Shown: piece after piece, positions 1 to 8,680 of the stretch
Position numbering within the stretch: the stretch's first letter is position 1
Layout: each line of letters opens with the position of its first letter
Source: Dryocola sp051307055
Lineage (GTDB): Bacteria; Pseudomonadota; Gammaproteobacteria; Enterobacterales; Enterobacteriaceae
Assembly: GCF_051307055.1 (NCBI RefSeq)
Contig: NZ_CP149994.1
Location: 3,348,001-3,412,000, forward strand
DNA: 64,000 bases
Direction: 5' to 3'
Made by a program: the position numbers and the translations under genes
The notes under the pieces: model-generated
What the model saw: the letters and a program-made list of their open reading frames with translations, nothing else
Told to the model about the DNA's origin: nothing
Database searches by the model: none

Positions 1-1767
1 ACCGGTTACGTCGGCAAGGACACCTTCACCTACACCGTTACCAGCGGCGGCGTCACTGAAACCGCCAAAGTCACGCTGGAGGTGACTAACGTCCCGCCGG
101 TTGCGGTAGTGGATAAGGCAAGCACTCTGCCGGATACCCCGGTGAGCGGCAATCTACTGACCAACGATCGCGACGCGGATAACGATCCGCTGCATGTGGC
201 GAACGTTACGGTTAGCGGCGTCACCTACAACACAGGCGAAACCATAGTCATTCCTGGCCAGGGCACGCTGGCGGTTAACCGCGACGGTAGCTACCTGTTT
301 ACTCCGGCAAGCGGCTGGTCCGGCTTTACGCCGGTGATTAATTACACCCTGAGCGACGGTAACGACGGCGGCGCCGCTACGGGCGAGTTGCATCTGCTGG
401 TCAGCCCGGTCGCCGAAGCCTGGGTGAAAGAGGCCGGGCTAATCGATATGGCCAGCGGTTCGCAGACGACAACTGGCGCGATTACCGTACTGTCGCTGGA
501 ATCCGTCGAAAGCCTGACTATTGGCGGACAGACCCTGACGCTTGCGCAGCTCCAGGCGATGAGCGTGACGCGGCCGGTGGATATAGTGACGTCGGATGGC
601 GTGCTGTCGCTCACCGGCTTCCAGACCGAAGGTAAAGGCCATGCGACGCTGCAATATCGCTTTACGCTGGCTCAGGCCGTTAACCAGCCTGGCGAAACCA
701 CTACCCGTGAAGAGATCCGCTTCTCCGTCAACGGTCAGCAAACCCGGACGCCGGGTCTGCTTCGCGTCAATATTCTGAATGACGTACCGGTAGCCGCGGC
801 GGACGATAACAGCATTGATCAGGATCGCGGCCAGCAGGCCGCCTCCGGCAACGTCTACGGCAATGATGCCATTGGCGCAGACGGCACGGCAACCAACGGT
901 CCGGTGAGCGCGGTCTCCTCCGTGAATCTCCAGCATGCGGGCGCGGTCGGTAGCGCAAGCCTGGGCGAGTTCGGCTCCCTGACGCTTGATGCCAACGGTA
1001 ATTACCGCTACGAGCTGAACCGCAGCAACAGCCGCGTGGCGTCGCTGGACGCCAACGCCACGTTGAGCGAAGTCTTCACTTACACCATTACCGACGCCGA
1101 CGGTAATACCAGCCAGGCACAGCTTACTATTGTGATTCACGGCGTGACGGCGCCGCTCTCGGTACGTCAGGGTGAGCAGCACTTCCCGCACAACTACACA
1201 AACTACGAACTGAAGCTCGATCAGCCCTACTCGCCGGGCCTGTTTATCCTGCCGGCGATTTATGGCGTTTACAGCGACCAGTTCACCCGTGAGGTGGAGC
1301 TGAACCGCAAGATCACCGAGCTGGGCCGCGGCATGAATGACAACGGCACGCCGGTGCTGGAAGACGGCATTCTCTTTACCCGCTGGGTCAACACCACCTT
1401 GCAGCGCAGCGTGTCGAATACCTTCGCCGCCACCGGCATCGGCTCGCAGCTGTCAGGAGATCACTTTAGCCGCTTCTCGCTGAATAAATCCGTGCAGCCT
1501 GCCCCTGTGCTGGAGAAAGCTCCGGAGCGCCCGCCGGTTAACGAGCGCGTTAACGAAAGAACCACGGTGCAGCAGGAGCAAGGTGAACGGACTTCTGACA
1601 CGCGGATGGTTCAGGCTCAGGCCGCTGCGTCGGGTGTTGTGATCGTGCCAGAAGCACCAGCACGCCCGGGAGCACCTTCGCTGGCCGCGCAGATGGATGC
1701 CCTTGCCCGCAACCGTGCGGCGACGCCGGAGCCGGTAATCGTAGGAGGCGTAACGCCGCAACGTTAA
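1..1767 (+). CDS. Large repeat adhesin, C-terminal part (5' truncated by window edge)
   Basis: The frame is open from base 1, so this is the last 588 residues of a larger surface protein. Residues about 1-31 finish one Ig/cadherin-like repeat and about 32-140 form a second, with the Asp-rich NDRDADNDPLHV motif typical of Bap/tandem-95 repeats. A VCBS-like repeat ends near residue 380 with the signature FTYTITDADGNTSQAQLTI. The last 200 residues are different: a folded-looking block, then a Pro/Glu/Arg-rich linker and a short tail ending VIVGGVTPQR. I see no glycine-rich RTX nonapeptides and no usual type I secretion tail. The four genes downstream on the same strand encode an outer-membrane channel and adaptors, so it is probably their secreted substrate (inference). 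The family suggests cell-surface or biofilm adhesion; the size and N-terminus are unknown. Confidence 0.8.
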   Translation, partial: TGYVGKDTFTYTVTSGGVTETAKVTLEVTNVPPVAVVDKASTLPDTPVSGNLLTNDRDADNDPLHVANVTVSGVTYNTGETIVIPGQGTLAVNRDGSYLFTPASGWSGFTPVINYTLSDGNDGGAATGELHLLVSPVAEAWVKEAGLIDMASGSQTTTGAITVLSLESVESLTIGGQTLTLAQLQAMSVTRPVDIVTSDGVLSLTGFQTEGKGHATLQYRFTLAQAVNQPGETTTREEIRFSVNGQQTRTPGLLRVNILNDVPVAAADDNSIDQDRGQQAASGNVYGNDAIGADGTATNGPVSAVSSVNLQHAGAVGSASLGEFGSLTLDANGNYRYELNRSNSRVASLDANATLSEVFTYTITDADGNTSQAQLTIVIHGVTAPLSVRQGEQHFPHNYTNYELKLDQPYSPGLFILPAIYGVYSDQFTREVELNRKITELGRGMNDNGTPVLEDGILFTRWVNTTLQRSVSNTFAATGIGSQLSGDHFSRFSLNKSVQPAPVLEKAPERPPVNERVNERTTVQQEQGERTSDTRMVQAQAAASGVVIVPEAPARPGAPSLAAQMDALARNRAATPEPVIVGGVTPQR

Positions 1768-1840
1768 TTCCCCGACTGCGAAGGCTTTTATTCACCGGCG
1801 GCGCGCCGCCGGTCTCTTAACCCAAAAATTAAGCATAACA

Positions 1841-3760
1841 ATGATGACTACTTTAACTGCCGTAATCCCTTCTGCTGTACGTTCTGTACCTCGGCTTGCG
1901 CCTGTTGCCGCGCTGGTTTCCGCGCTGCTGTTGAGCGGTTGCGGCACCATCAAACCGGAGCCACTGACGCAAGAAGAGATTGGCGCCCGTGTGAAAGCCG
2001 ATAGCGAGGCTATGTATCGCGATCAACAGCCTATCTCCGGCCCGCTCTCGCTGTCGGACGCCATGGCCCGGGCGCTGAAGTACAACCTCGACTATCGCCT
2101 GAAGATGATGGAAACCGCTCTGTCACGCGGTCTGCTGGATATATCCCAGCAGGATATGTTGCCGAAACTGATGACCGACGCGGGCTACCGCTGGCGTGAC
2201 AACGACTCCGGCGGCACCAGCGTCGGTATTGAAGACCGCGTCATCAGCCTGCGCCCTTCCACTTCCGAAGAGCGTGAGCATCTTCTGGCCGACGCCACCT
2301 TCTCCTGGGACGTACTCGATTTTGGTATGAGCTACTACCGCGCAAAACAGCAGGCGGACAACGTTAACATCGCCGAAGAGCGCCGCCGCAAGGTATTACA
2401 GAATATTGTCCAGGAAGTGCGTGACGCCTACTGGCGCGCGCTTGGGGCACAGCGTCTGTTAAATGAAGCGCAGCCGCTGGCTGAAGAGATCCAGTCTGCG
2501 CTGGAAAAAACCCGCGAGGCGGAGCGCGCGGGTATCCTGCCGCCGGTGGAAGGCCTTGAGTATCAGCGCGCCCTGCTTGATGCAGTGGCGTTGCTGAACC
2601 AGAAGCGCCAGGAGATGCAGATGGCGAAAAGTGAACTCGCAGCCCTGCTGAACCTGCCATCAAACGCCGATTTTACCTTAGAAGATACCGTCAATCCGGC
2701 GCTTTCCGGCGTGCCAACCCAGCTTGATACGCTTGAGCAGATGGCGCTGGAACGCCGCCCGGAGCTGCGGGAAGAGGATTACAAAACCCGTATCGATGCG
2801 CTGGAAACCAAACGTCAGATCGCCTCTTTGTTTCCCAACCTGAATCTGTTTGGCGGCATTAGCTACGACTCTAACAGCTACCTCTATAACAACAGCTGGG
2901 TACAGGGCGGCGTGGGCGTCTCCATGAATCTGTTCAAGCTGCTGAGCGCACCGGCTATCAGCCGCACCAACGATGCACGCCTGGCAACCGACAATGCGCG
3001 CCGTATGGCGCTCAGCATGGCGGTGCTCACGCAGGTTCGTATCTCCGTCGAACGCTATAAACTGGCGGTATACGATTACCAGATAGCCCAGGAATCCGCC
3101 CGCGTCGACCAGCGTCTGGCGAGTATCTCCCGTGCAGGCTCCGACAACTCGCTTTCCAGCGACCTTGAGTCCCTGCGCACCCAGGCTCGCTCTATCGTTT
3201 CCCGTTTCCAGGAGGCCGCGTCTTACGCTCAGGCGCAGTCTGCTTATGGCCGTGTGCTGAACTCAGTAGGTATCGACCTGCTGCCGGAGAAAGTCTCCAG
3301 CAGCGATCTGCCGACCCTGTCGAGCGAAATCAAGCGCAGCCTGATAGCCGGTGAAAAACAAGTCTTTACCCAGAGCGCCGACGCGGTAGTTTCCCGTCAC
3401 CCGGTCAGCGTATCGCTGGGTCGTCTGCCCGCCAGCGTCAATAAAAACGCGATTTATCAGTCGGTAACTCATGTACTAAGCGCAAATCAGCTCGTACAGG
3501 GTAACGGCAACGACAGCGTAAAGCTGCAGATGAACCTGAACCTGGAGCGCGCGCCAGGCTCGCAACGCGGGATATGGGAACTGGCGATTTATAACGCCCA
3601 GGGCGCCCAGGTCTCTTATCAGAAATACACCAGCTACCTGCCGAACGACATTAGCACCCGTTCGGTAAGCGCGCTGGCCGAAGCCGCCGCCCTGTCCGTG
3701 GTGTCCGACCTGCATAAAGCAGCGGGCGACACGGGCGCTGTGACGGCAAGTAAACCTTAA
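1841..3760 (+). CDS. TolC-family outer-membrane channel lipoprotein with extra C-terminal domain
   Basis: Outer-membrane efflux protein of 639 residues. The N-terminus is a lipoprotein signal with lipobox LLSGC and the lipidated Cys at residue 34. Two TolC-type coiled-coil repeats fill roughly residues 65-475 (Ala/Leu/Glu-rich helices, with NLNLFGGISYDSNS and the following region as the beta strands of one half). After residue about 490 there is a 150-residue extension not found in ordinary TolC/NodT proteins. It contains SVSLGRLPASVNK and an alternating beta-rich stretch, and may be a periplasmic domain. The gene follows the adhesin by 73 bases and precedes the adaptor gene by 14, so all are probably one operon. 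Expected role: exit duct for the adhesin. The family assignment is firm; the role of the extension is unknown. Confidence 0.87.
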   Translation: MMTTLTAVIPSAVRSVPRLAPVAALVSALLLSGCGTIKPEPLTQEEIGARVKADSEAMYRDQQPISGPLSLSDAMARALKYNLDYRLKMMETALSRGLLDISQQDMLPKLMTDAGYRWRDNDSGGTSVGIEDRVISLRPSTSEEREHLLADATFSWDVLDFGMSYYRAKQQADNVNIAEERRRKVLQNIVQEVRDAYWRALGAQRLLNEAQPLAEEIQSALEKTREAERAGILPPVEGLEYQRALLDAVALLNQKRQEMQMAKSELAALLNLPSNADFTLEDTVNPALSGVPTQLDTLEQMALERRPELREEDYKTRIDALETKRQIASLFPNLNLFGGISYDSNSYLYNNSWVQGGVGVSMNLFKLLSAPAISRTNDARLATDNARRMALSMAVLTQVRISVERYKLAVYDYQIAQESARVDQRLASISRAGSDNSLSSDLESLRTQARSIVSRFQEAASYAQAQSAYGRVLNSVGIDLLPEKVSSSDLPTLSSEIKRSLIAGEKQVFTQSADAVVSRHPVSVSLGRLPASVNKNAIYQSVTHVLSANQLVQGNGNDSVKLQMNLNLERAPGSQRGIWELAIYNAQGAQVSYQKYTSYLPNDISTRSVSALAEAAALSVVSDLHKAAGDTGAVTASKP

Positions 3761-3774
3761 TAGCAGGAACAGGT

Positions 3775-4644
3775 ATGAATAACATGAACAAAGGCTGGCA
3801 CAACGCTTGCGTGCTGATGGCGCTCATGATAATGACGCTGAGCACCGGCACCTTTGCCGCCGCCCCTGCTGCGGACGCAGCGGCGCCCGCTATCACGGCG
3901 GTCCCGGACGTAGCCGCTGCGCCTGAGGCTACTGCCGAAAGCGCTGCCGCACCGGTGCGTTTTCTGGTGCTGGCGAACCAGGAAAGCCCGCTTTCAAGCG
4001 TGGTGGCGGGCCGCGTATCGCAGGTGAATGTCGAACTGGGCGATATGGTGAAAGCAGGCAAACTGCTGGTAGCGCTCGACTGTAGCGAGCTTAAAGCGCG
4101 GCGTGGCGCGGCAGATGCCGAATACAACGCCGCGCAAATCAAATACGAAGCGAAGGCCAAGCTGCAGGGCCTGAACTCCGCAGGCGCGCTGGAGGTGGGA
4201 CTTGCTGCCGCCGATGTCAACCGCACCCGCAGCCAGATCAAAATCTTTGAAGCACAGCTGGCACAGTGCCGCTTCACCGCACCGTTTGACGGCCGCGTGG
4301 CGCGTATCTATGTCAAAGAGGGTCAGGGGGTCGGCGCTGGCGCCCAGATTATCGATCTGGTGAGCAACGGCACCCGCAAGGCGCGTCTGAATGTGCCATC
4401 CAGTTGGATCACCTGGCTTTCGCCTGGCGCGCGGCTCGACGCCGTAGTGGGCGAAACCGGTAAACATTATCCGATGAACGTTACCCATATCAGCGGTCGT
4501 GTGGATGCTGTCAGCCAAACTATTGAAATTGAAACGCAGTTTGCGGACGACGCGCAGGATGTGCTGCCCGGTATGAGCGGCCGCGCTACGCCGGTCTGCC
4601 CGAAAGCGGCAGCGCAATGTCTGAGCGGGACGACCGGTTCGTGA
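3775..4644 (+). CDS. Soluble periplasmic adaptor (HlyD/RND membrane-fusion family)
   Basis: A 289-residue membrane-fusion protein. A Sec signal peptide (about residues 1-28, ending FAAA) is followed by an Ala/Pro-rich spacer to about residue 60. Next comes a biotinyl-lipoyl half-motif (VSQVNVELGDMVKAGKLLVA), a very short helical hairpin, the second lipoyl half (FTAPFDGRVARIYV), and a beta-barrel domain. There is no membrane anchor, so it resembles the RND type rather than classic HlyD. Several cysteines (LDCSEL, AQCRFTAP, two near the C-terminus) could form periplasmic disulfides. A good ribosome site (AGGAACAGG) precedes the ATG. Its last 28 bases overlap the next gene, which implies translational coupling. 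Probably docks the inner-membrane part onto the TolC-like channel. Confidence 0.85.
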   Translation: MNNMNKGWHNACVLMALMIMTLSTGTFAAAPAADAAAPAITAVPDVAAAPEATAESAAAPVRFLVLANQESPLSSVVAGRVSQVNVELGDMVKAGKLLVALDCSELKARRGAADAEYNAAQIKYEAKAKLQGLNSAGALEVGLAAADVNRTRSQIKIFEAQLAQCRFTAPFDGRVARIYVKEGQGVGAGAQIIDLVSNGTRKARLNVPSSWITWLSPGARLDAVVGETGKHYPMNVTHISGRVDAVSQTIEIETQFADDAQDVLPGMSGRATPVCPKAAAQCLSGTTGS

Positions 4645-5990
4645 GTATCGCCTTGTTCTATTCCCTCGCTGCGCGTGTGAAAGCGACGCATAGTCCTGAA
4701 GAGCTGGGTTTCGTGATGTGCAACGATACCCGTTCGCTGGTGGAGTATCGCCAGGCGGCGCTACTCGCCTTTTCTGCTACCGGACGGGCTCATCTGGCAG
4801 CGCATTCCGGCCTGAGCGACAGCGACCGTAACACGCCTTACGCCCTGTGGCTCGCAGCCGTCGCCCGCGACATTGCGCCGCGCTGCGCCGCGCTGCCGGA
4901 AACCGCCCGCGTGATGGCGCTCTCCCCGGAGATGCTGAGCGAGTCGCTGGCACGCGAATGGGACGAGTGGTTGCCAGGTCATGTCTGGGTACTGGCGTTG
5001 ACCGGCCCTGAAGGCAAGCTGCACGCCCTGCTACTGCTGGCACGCGAAACACCGTGGCCAACCCAGCTTGGCGTGGAAAGCCCTGAGTACGCTCTGCTGC
5101 AGTTAGCTGACCTTTACGGCTACGCCTGGTGGGCGCTGGTGGCGCGTCCCACCCGCCTGCAGCGGCTGCTGCCAGCCACGGCGCGCAAACGCGTCGGCTA
5201 TGTACTGCTGCTTTTGATGCTTGTTTTGCTTATCCCGATCCGCGAATATACCCTCGTTCCTGCCGAAGTGATCTCTCTCAACAGCGAAGTTATCGCCGCG
5301 CCGAGCGATGGCGTTATCCGCCGTATGGTCGTTCCGCCTAACACACCGGTGGTTGCCGGACAGGTGCTGGCCGAGCTGGACGACACGACGCTGAAGAACC
5401 GTCTCGCCATCGCCCGGGCCGAGCTTGCCACTGCCACACTGAATATGCATCAGGCTTCGCAACAAGCGATCGAAGATCAAAACGCCCGTGCGGAGCTGGC
5501 GTTGACGGAAGGCAAATGGCGCGAACAAAAGGTGCAGGTAGCGTCTTTGCAGCGCGAACTGGAAAAGCTGTCGATCCGCGCCCGCAGCGGCGGAGTGTTT
5601 GTCTATACCGACCCTGACGACTGGGCAGGCCGCCCGATACAGACCGGCGAGCGCATAGGCCTGCTGGCGGACCCCACGAAACTGGGCGTACGCGCCTGGG
5701 CGCCGGTGGCGGAGTCGACCAATCTCAACCCTCATGCGCCAATGACCGTATTTTTGAAAGTCGCACCTTTACATCCGCTGACCGCGCAGCTTGATTATGC
5801 AGGCTACGAAACGGTAGAAGCGCCGAACGGCGTCGCCAGCTATCTGCTGCGCGGTACGGTAACCGATCCGGCACGCGAAGCTCGTATCGGACTACAGGGT
5901 ACGGCACGCGTCACCGGCGACTGGAGCCTGCTCGGCTACCTGATTTTCCGTCGTCCGCTGGCGACGCTACGCGCCTGGTGTGGTTTCTGA
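4617..5990 (+). CDS. Inner-membrane HlyD-type adaptor with N-terminal cytoplasmic head
   Basis: A 457-residue protein in three parts. Residues 1 to about 185 are soluble, with no recognised motif. They look like a GAF-type fold (alternating helices and strands, LYGYAWWALVARP near the end), but this is a weak guess. One hydrophobic helix (VGYVLLLLMLVLLIPI, about residues 195-210) crosses the inner membrane. The rest is a periplasmic adaptor: lipoyl half-motif around GVIRRMVVPPNTPVVAGQVL, a helical hairpin, the second lipoyl half and a beta-barrel. The ATG used overlaps the upstream gene by 28 bases. An in-frame GTG at 4641 overlaps the upstream stop (GTGA) and is a real alternative. A cytoplasmic sensor-like head on an adaptor is unusual and could receive the substrate or a signal. 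Confidence 0.82.
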   Translation: MSERDDRFVSIALFYSLAARVKATHSPEELGFVMCNDTRSLVEYRQAALLAFSATGRAHLAAHSGLSDSDRNTPYALWLAAVARDIAPRCAALPETARVMALSPEMLSESLAREWDEWLPGHVWVLALTGPEGKLHALLLLARETPWPTQLGVESPEYALLQLADLYGYAWWALVARPTRLQRLLPATARKRVGYVLLLLMLVLLIPIREYTLVPAEVISLNSEVIAAPSDGVIRRMVVPPNTPVVAGQVLAELDDTTLKNRLAIARAELATATLNMHQASQQAIEDQNARAELALTEGKWREQKVQVASLQRELEKLSIRARSGGVFVYTDPDDWAGRPIQTGERIGLLADPTKLGVRAWAPVAESTNLNPHAPMTVFLKVAPLHPLTAQLDYAGYETVEAPNGVASYLLRGTVTDPAREARIGLQGTARVTGDWSLLGYLIFRRPLATLRAWCGF

Positions 5991-5991
5991 T

Positions 5992-8118
5992 ATGCAAACT
6001 GCCGCGACGCTTTTTCCCACGGCCGGGAGCGCTGCTCCTCCGGCTCTGCCGCCGCTTCGCGATGAGCTGAAAATTCACCCGGCGGGCAACAACCGGGACG
6101 GCTCTCCCGCCTGGCACCTGGCCGATCCGGTGCGCAACCTTTATTTCCGCCTCGGCTGGCTGGAGCTGGAAATGCTGCGCCGCTGGCCGCTTGGGGATCC
6201 TAAGGCGATCGCCGCCAGCATCAGCCAGGAGACCACCATGACGGTGGACGAGCAGGATGTGATGCAGTTTCTGGGTTTTATGCAGCAGCAGCAGTTGCTC
6301 AAGCGCGGCACATTCAAAGCGCGCGGCTCGTTCTGGCGGCGCATTTTGCATGGTTATCTGTTTATTCGCCTGCCGCTGGTACGCCCGGAAAAAATCCTGC
6401 GTCGCCTGCTGCCGTGGGTAATGTGGATCTTTAGCACCCCCTTCCTTTTGCTGACGGTCGTAGCGGCGCTGGTGGGCGTTACGCTGGCGGCACGCCAGTG
6501 GGATAACGTCGAGGCTGCGCTGCACGGCGCGCTGAGCTGGAACGGGGCGCTGGCTTTTGCTGTGGCGCTGATCCTCTCCAAATGCTGGCACGAACTGGGA
6601 CACGCCTTTATGGCTACCCGCTACGGCGTACGCGTCGGCCATATGGGTGTCGCGCTACTGGTGCTATGGCCGATGGCGTATACCGATACGGGAGAAAGCT
6701 GGAAACTCTCGCAGTCGCGTAATCGTCTCTCCATCGCCAGCGCCGGGATCATGGCTGAACTGATGCTGGCCGCCTGGGCGACGCTGTTCTGGAGCTTCGC
6801 CCCGGAAGGCAACGTCAAAAACGCATTGTTCTTTCTTGCTACTACCGCCTGGGTACTGACGGTGGTCGTAAATGCCAGTCCGTTTATGCGCTTTGACGGC
6901 TACTTTATTCTCAGCGATACGCTCGATTATCCCGGCCTGCATGAAAGGGCTGGCAACTGGGCGAAACGCTGGCTGCGCTGGCAACTGCTCGGGCTGGAAG
7001 ATCCGATACCGGATAACGTCTCGCCCGCATTCGCCCGTTTTCTTACCCTTTTCGCCTTCGCCACCTGGGTATACCGGCTTCTGCTGTTTGTGGGCATCGC
7101 GCTGATGGTTTATCACGCCTTCTTCAAGGCGCTCGGCCTGGTGCTGTTTTTTATTGAGATCATAACTTTCGTGGTGCAACCAATGTTTCGCGAACTCAAA
7201 ATCTGGCGCGCACGCCGTCAGGAAATCGCCCCGGCACGCCTGATACGTCTGTTCATCTTAACGCTGGCGCTGGGCCTCGCGCTCTTTCTTCCCTGGTCAG
7301 CTGAGGTTTCTCTGCATGGCGCAATGGAAGCTGGCGTGGCGCAACCGGTCTATACCCCGTACGCCGCCCAGCTTGACCAGGTGCTGGTACAGGAAGGGGC
7401 TCAGGTCAAAGCGGGACAAAAACTGTTTGAACTGGTCGCGCCGATGCCGGAGGATGAAAGGAATAAAGCCCTCGCCCTGAGCGAGGCGTGGCAGACCAGC
7501 GCGCGTGGCGCGATTGCGCTCGACAAAAACGGCGCTGCGAAGCAGGTAGTCGCCGAACAGATGGCGCGCCAGTACGCTGTTCAGCAGCAAGCCAGCGCAG
7601 TGGAGCTCCAGCGGCTGCAGCTGGTGGCCCTTGAGGATGGCGTGGTGCACGATGTGGAAAGGAGTTTGCGCCCCGGCAGTTGGGTGTCGCCCGGCACTCG
7701 TATCGCAAACGTGGTGGATATCCGTCGCTGGCGCGTGAAAGCCCTTGTCAGCGAGACGGATCTTGCTCGTCTGCACGAAGGCGCAACGGCCCGCGTTTAT
7801 CAACAGGGCCGCTGGCAACCGCTGCAAGGATCGCTGGTAACCATCGATCACGACGCGATCCGCCACCTGCCCAACCTGATGCTGGCCCAGAGCCACGGCG
7901 GCCCGGTGGCCCTGAATCCGGCCGCTCCAGCCAACGAACTGCGCCCCGCTGCGGTCTGGTATCGGGCGGTGATTGAAGGAACGTCTGAAACGCCCGTCAG
8001 TAAAGAACAGTTGGTGCGCGTTGAGGTGGCGAGCGAACGCCAGAGCCTCGCCCACGGCTGGATTAACAGTGTCATGCTGATGCTTATTCAGCAAACCGGC
8101 TTCGGTAAAGAAGGCTAA
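5992..8118 (+). CDS. M50-type membrane metalloprotease fused to HlyD-like adaptor
   Basis: A 708-residue polytopic membrane protein. Residues about 20-105 resemble the small PqqD-like winged-helix domains that bind peptides in peptide-modifying systems (inference). Then come several membrane segments with the zinc motif HELGH (His200, Glu201, His204) and the distal NASPFMRFDGYF block (Asp302), the pair that defines site-2/M50 proteases. After the last membrane helices (about residue 435) the periplasmic part carries a lipoyl domain (YAAQLDQVLVQEGAQVKAGQ), a short helical hairpin and a beta-barrel, as in HlyD. The active-site residues are intact, so proteolysis is possible. The ATG at 5992 directly follows the upstream stop; a GTG at 5980 in the same frame is an alternative. 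It completes the operon. The family is clear; the substrate is unknown. Confidence 0.85.
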   Translation: MQTAATLFPTAGSAAPPALPPLRDELKIHPAGNNRDGSPAWHLADPVRNLYFRLGWLELEMLRRWPLGDPKAIAASISQETTMTVDEQDVMQFLGFMQQQQLLKRGTFKARGSFWRRILHGYLFIRLPLVRPEKILRRLLPWVMWIFSTPFLLLTVVAALVGVTLAARQWDNVEAALHGALSWNGALAFAVALILSKCWHELGHAFMATRYGVRVGHMGVALLVLWPMAYTDTGESWKLSQSRNRLSIASAGIMAELMLAAWATLFWSFAPEGNVKNALFFLATTAWVLTVVVNASPFMRFDGYFILSDTLDYPGLHERAGNWAKRWLRWQLLGLEDPIPDNVSPAFARFLTLFAFATWVYRLLLFVGIALMVYHAFFKALGLVLFFIEIITFVVQPMFRELKIWRARRQEIAPARLIRLFILTLALGLALFLPWSAEVSLHGAMEAGVAQPVYTPYAAQLDQVLVQEGAQVKAGQKLFELVAPMPEDERNKALALSEAWQTSARGAIALDKNGAAKQVVAEQMARQYAVQQQASAVELQRLQLVALEDGVVHDVERSLRPGSWVSPGTRIANVVDIRRWRVKALVSETDLARLHEGATARVYQQGRWQPLQGSLVTIDHDAIRHLPNLMLAQSHGGPVALNPAAPANELRPAAVWYRAVIEGTSETPVSKEQLVRVEVASERQSLAHGWINSVMLMLIQQTGFGKEG

Positions 8119-8357
8119 CCGCACTCTATAAACGCCGCGCTTTCATGGCCGGCGCTTTTCCGTTCACGCTTTGCCTCTTAGTTTCGCCATAGCAATAGAC
8201 AATAATATCTGAATACTATCAGCGCGAAATTCACTTCGCGCTTAGCGCCTGTCCCCTGGTTTCATCGTTTCCGTGGCCTGTAAGCATCCCGCATAATCGT
8301 GCCATTCAGTTTTAGAGATCTTCCGACATATTCATCCTGCCAATGAAGGAAATCGCT
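8119..8357. other. Non-coding stretch after secretion operon
   Basis: No gene is visible here. A perfect 8-bp stem lies at 8221-8228 and 8235-8242 (AGCGCGAA/TTCGCGCT) and may end the secretion operon, though no strong T-run follows it. The right part leads into the insertion-sequence remnant and may contain its original left end, but I could not identify a terminal inverted repeat. Confidence 0.4.
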
Positions 8358-8680
8358 ATGCGTAAAGCCCATTTTACCGAACACCAGATCATCACTTGAG
8401 GATGAAAATCGTCGCCTCAAACAGATGATTGCTGACCTGAGTCTCGAAAATCGGGCACTGAAAGACGTTATCGAAAAAGCTTTAAAACCAGCGATAAAGC
8501 GTGAGTTCGTCGTTTGCATGACAACAAAATTTACCATGAGCATCGCCAGGTATGCAGGACGCTGTCGTTGAGCAGGGAGGTGGATTTTATCGCCCCGATA
8601 CCGGGCGCGATGAACCGGCGATCCTGGCGCTGACAGAAGCTGCTGAGCGTTATTCCCGATACGAGTTTAAGAAGTTATTT
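8358..8680 (+). pseudogene. IS3-family transposase remnant (orfA/orfB fragments)
   Basis: Three scraps of an IS3-family element (probably IS407-like group) remain in order. An orfA start at 8358 reads MRKAHFTEHQIIT and then hits a stop. The orfA tail from 8398 in another frame reads EDENRRLKQMIADLSLENRA through KPAIKREFV. An orfB scrap from about 8579 reads FYRPDTGRDEPAILALTEAA and then ERYSRYEFKKLF. Internal deletions and frameshifts separate them, and the element stops abruptly at about 8680. It cannot encode a transposase. The family call rests on recognising the DENRRLKQM and RDEP-ALTE-AERY blocks. It marks past insertion between the secretion locus and mutS. Confidence 0.8.

Noticed and set aside
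439..1191. A 250-codon minus-strand frame inside the adhesin
   Set aside because: Antisense to continuous repeat-domain coding; no ribosome site or family resemblance.
8119..8200. Possible strong terminator just after the secretion operon (GCCG...CGGC with TTTT)
   Set aside because: Only four clean base pairs with internal mismatches; not convincing compared with the stem at 8221-8242.
8262..8543. A minus-strand frame of 93 codons opposite the IS relic
   Set aside because: Its sequence resembles nothing and the plus strand is clearly transposase-derived. It is a chance antisense frame.
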